A DNA stretch of 64,000 nucleotides from Eutreptiella sp. 'Long Island Sound 2002'. Its lineage: Eukaryota; Euglenozoa; Euglenophyceae; Eutreptiales; Eutreptiaceae. The stretch covers positions 119,174,699 through 119,238,698 of the forward strand of contig OZ038380.1 in the NCBI GenBank assembly GCA_964036045.1. Reading direction: 5' to 3'. This document shows positions 62,381 through 64,000 of this stretch, one piece after another. A model generated the notes under the pieces. That model made no database searches and was not told the DNA's origin. It worked only from the letters and a program-made list of their open reading frames with translations. How positions within the stretch are numbered: the stretch's first letter is position 1; each line of letters opens with the position of its first letter. The translations under genes and the position numbers were made by a program.

Positions 62381-64000
62381 GCTCCTGTCGCCAGAATAAA
62401 CAAAAAGCTAAGTAAAACAGTACCAAAAAAACTTTCTACATAGCTGAAACTGCCGATAATTAGCATGAAAAACGCTTAGACCAGAAAGCGCGCAGCAAAC
62501 CGCGTAAAGAGGTAACGGAAAAAACAAATAAATTGACAGGCCAATAGCGCCGTAAGCGCTGTAACGCAGAATGGGGAGCATGAGTCCTTGCTCCTTGTCG
62601 TCTAAGACGCCGTATAGGCGAAGAAAACCACCACACCCCAGTACTTTGTCCCCCTCGTACGCTTTTACTTTCCATGTACCTGCCCCTCCCGTTCGCTCCC
62701 CACCCTCCTCGTTTTTGCCTTGCTTTGCGCTGCAGACGGTTGCCCCTTTGGGACCCTCGGCCGACCCCTTGCAACAAAGCAATTTTCCACAAGTTCGACT
62801 ACAAGTTCAAGTATGGAAATCAGAGTTGCGAGGTCGGAGTACAATGTCAAGCAGAAGGACCAGCGCACAACAACAACATCCCCAACAATGACACCATGGA
62901 GTTCGACAGTCAAAATGTAAGTCAGAAACAGGGTAGGGGTATTGCTGCTCGCGCATGCGTTGCGTTGTGTATGATTTTAATTTGTTTTCAAAGACGGAAA
63001 ACCATTTTTACTGGATTTGAAGAGGTTTTGAAAAGAAAGAGGGAACAAACAAACACCACCAGGAAAGCAAAAAAGACAGCAGGGCACCACAGCAGAGCAC
63101 CACATGGAGACACAGCACCACAGGACACAGCACAGGGGAGCAGGGCACCACAAACCACAGCACACAACAGGGCAGCATGCCACACGGGCAGACAGGGACA
63201 CCAGCAACAAAACATGCCACTAAAGACAACAGCGGACAAACAGACACGGACAGAAACAGGCCAGATCAACACAGAACGGCAGCAACAACAACCCAGGAAA
63301 ACAGTACAACACACAACAAAGTGCGACAGCACAGACAACACCACAGCACAACAGGACACAGCACAGCAACGCACCGGACAGCAGGACGCAAGAACGCGGG
63401 CCCGAAGCGGGACGGCGCCGCAAACAATGCACAGCAACAAGGCGCAAAACTGCACCGAACACCAGAGCACCCAGGGCACCACACAGAGCAGAAAGAAACA
63501 GCGCAGCAAAAAGCAACACACAAGAGGCGCCGTAGAACCAAGCACAAGGAGCAATAAACAACGCACCGCAGGCAGCACAGCAAGGCAACAGAGCACCGCG
63601 CGCGAGAACAGGGCACCAAAATACGGCCACGACGAGAGACAATACAAGGAGCGACAGGCCCAAACCAATCACACAGCACAGGGCAGCAAGACATCCCGCG
63701 GCTCGTCGCAGGGCCAAGTGGCGCAGCACACCAGACAGCAGCACAACGGGCACAGCGCAACAGACCCACACCACACAGCAAGACCCACCAAATCGAAACA
63801 CCCCGGGGACAGAAAACAGCCCAGAGAACCGCAGAACGACAGGGCACGACGGCGAAAAAGACAGCACACCACACAACAATCCATGACAGCACGTCGCAAC
63901 GAAAACAGCGCCCCAGGGCGCAGGGCAAAACCGCGCCGGACAGCATTGACAAAGAACCCAGGCCCAGCGCCAGCACAGCGGCACAGACAACGCACACAAC
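62370..64000 (+). mobile_element. composite element E5, head and CA-rich tract, runs off the window
   Basis: Starts with GCGCGCTGGCTCCTGTCGCCAG and AATAAA, the same hairpin and border as E1 and E2. Then come CGATAATTAGCATGAAAAACG, CTTAGACCAGAAAGCGCGC and CATGTACCTGCCCC, the splice-flanked module (62736-62916), TTTTGAAAAGAAAGAGGG and AACAAACAAACACC at about 63030, and a CA-rich tract to the end of the window. Frames open on the minus strand in the last kilobase (up to 259 residues, Cys/Val/Leu-rich) are low-complexity by-products. Confidence 0.6.
62736..62916 (+). other. splice-flanked module of E5 (candidate exon)
   Basis: GCGCTGCAG (to 62735) precedes, GTAAGTCAG (from 62917) follows. The 181-base module is the longest of the three copies and contains CCCCTTGCAACAAAG, a CAACAACAACATCC stretch and ATGGAGTTCGACAG. 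The donor is a full consensus match. Confidence 0.5.

Noticed and set aside
63220-63999. 259-residue minus-strand Cys-rich ORF at the right end
   Set aside because: Reverse side of the CA-rich tract of E5; composition and multi-frame openness show that it is not a protein gene.

Overview
The window looks like nuclear DNA of a eukaryote with a large, repeat-choked genome, most likely a protist or alga. The organism cannot be named from sequence alone. Evidence for a eukaryote is GT-AG introns with pyrimidine tracts (for example 46871-46944 and 47640-47706), LTR and non-LTR retroelements, and long tandem arrays, with no operons or bacterial-type genes. Base composition switches sharply between moderately AT-rich sequence and very GC-rich, C/G-skewed blocks, and the GC-rich blocks coincide with repeat elements. 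No rRNA, tRNA or CRISPR array was found. Nothing here is confidently an intact host gene; most coding signal is mobile-element protein in various stages of decay.

Layout. 1-2.2 kb: GC-rich sequence without a recognised gene, with a small microsatellite. 2.2-6.0 kb: decayed coding tract with small GGTTCAACC foldback repeats, a Lys/Glu-rich ORF and a possible 2-oxoglutarate-dioxygenase-like relic. 8.03-15.1 kb: a composite element (here E1, sense strand minus) made of a 3' segment, a 3.8 kb two-part satellite with ~1.32 kb higher-order periodicity, a conserved 'block B', a GT/CA-rich low-complexity tract, a splice-site-flanked module and a conserved head. 15.2-18.6 kb: Ty3-type integrase relic (minus) and a gag-like relic (plus). 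19.5-29.3 kb: a second composite element (E2, plus), interrupted by AT-rich DNA, with a 4.9 kb array of ~210-bp monomers that also shows higher-order structure. 29.4-41.9 kb: three insertions nested in one another. A Ty3-type pol gene (minus) is split inside its reverse transcriptase by an LTR element whose only recognisable gene is a dUTPase. That element is itself split inside the dUTPase by a GC-rich gag-like/proline-rich element (E3, plus) bracketed by a 254-bp direct duplication. 42-47.9 kb: two multi-frame genes of unknown function, the first somewhat transposase-like, with a 20-bp CpG-rich palindrome recurring in introns and flanks. 47.9-61 kb: a long non-LTR (LINE-like) element (E4, minus) with zinc fingers, an endonuclease/exonuclease/phosphatase domain, reverse transcriptase, RNase H-like domain and C-terminal zinc knuckle, preceded in its own direction by another monomer array. 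62.4-64 kb: the head of a further composite element (E5, plus) that runs off the window.

How the parts fit. The composite elements share modules in a fixed order (head, splice-flanked module, CA-rich tract, block B, tandem array). One such array lies directly upstream of the LINE-like ORFs. My inference is that these are pieces of one large non-LTR retroelement family whose 5' region is built from tandem monomers, with several non-autonomous, ORF-less derivatives. The pol genes carry stops, frameshifts and lost catalytic residues, so none of the copies seen here looks able to move by itself.
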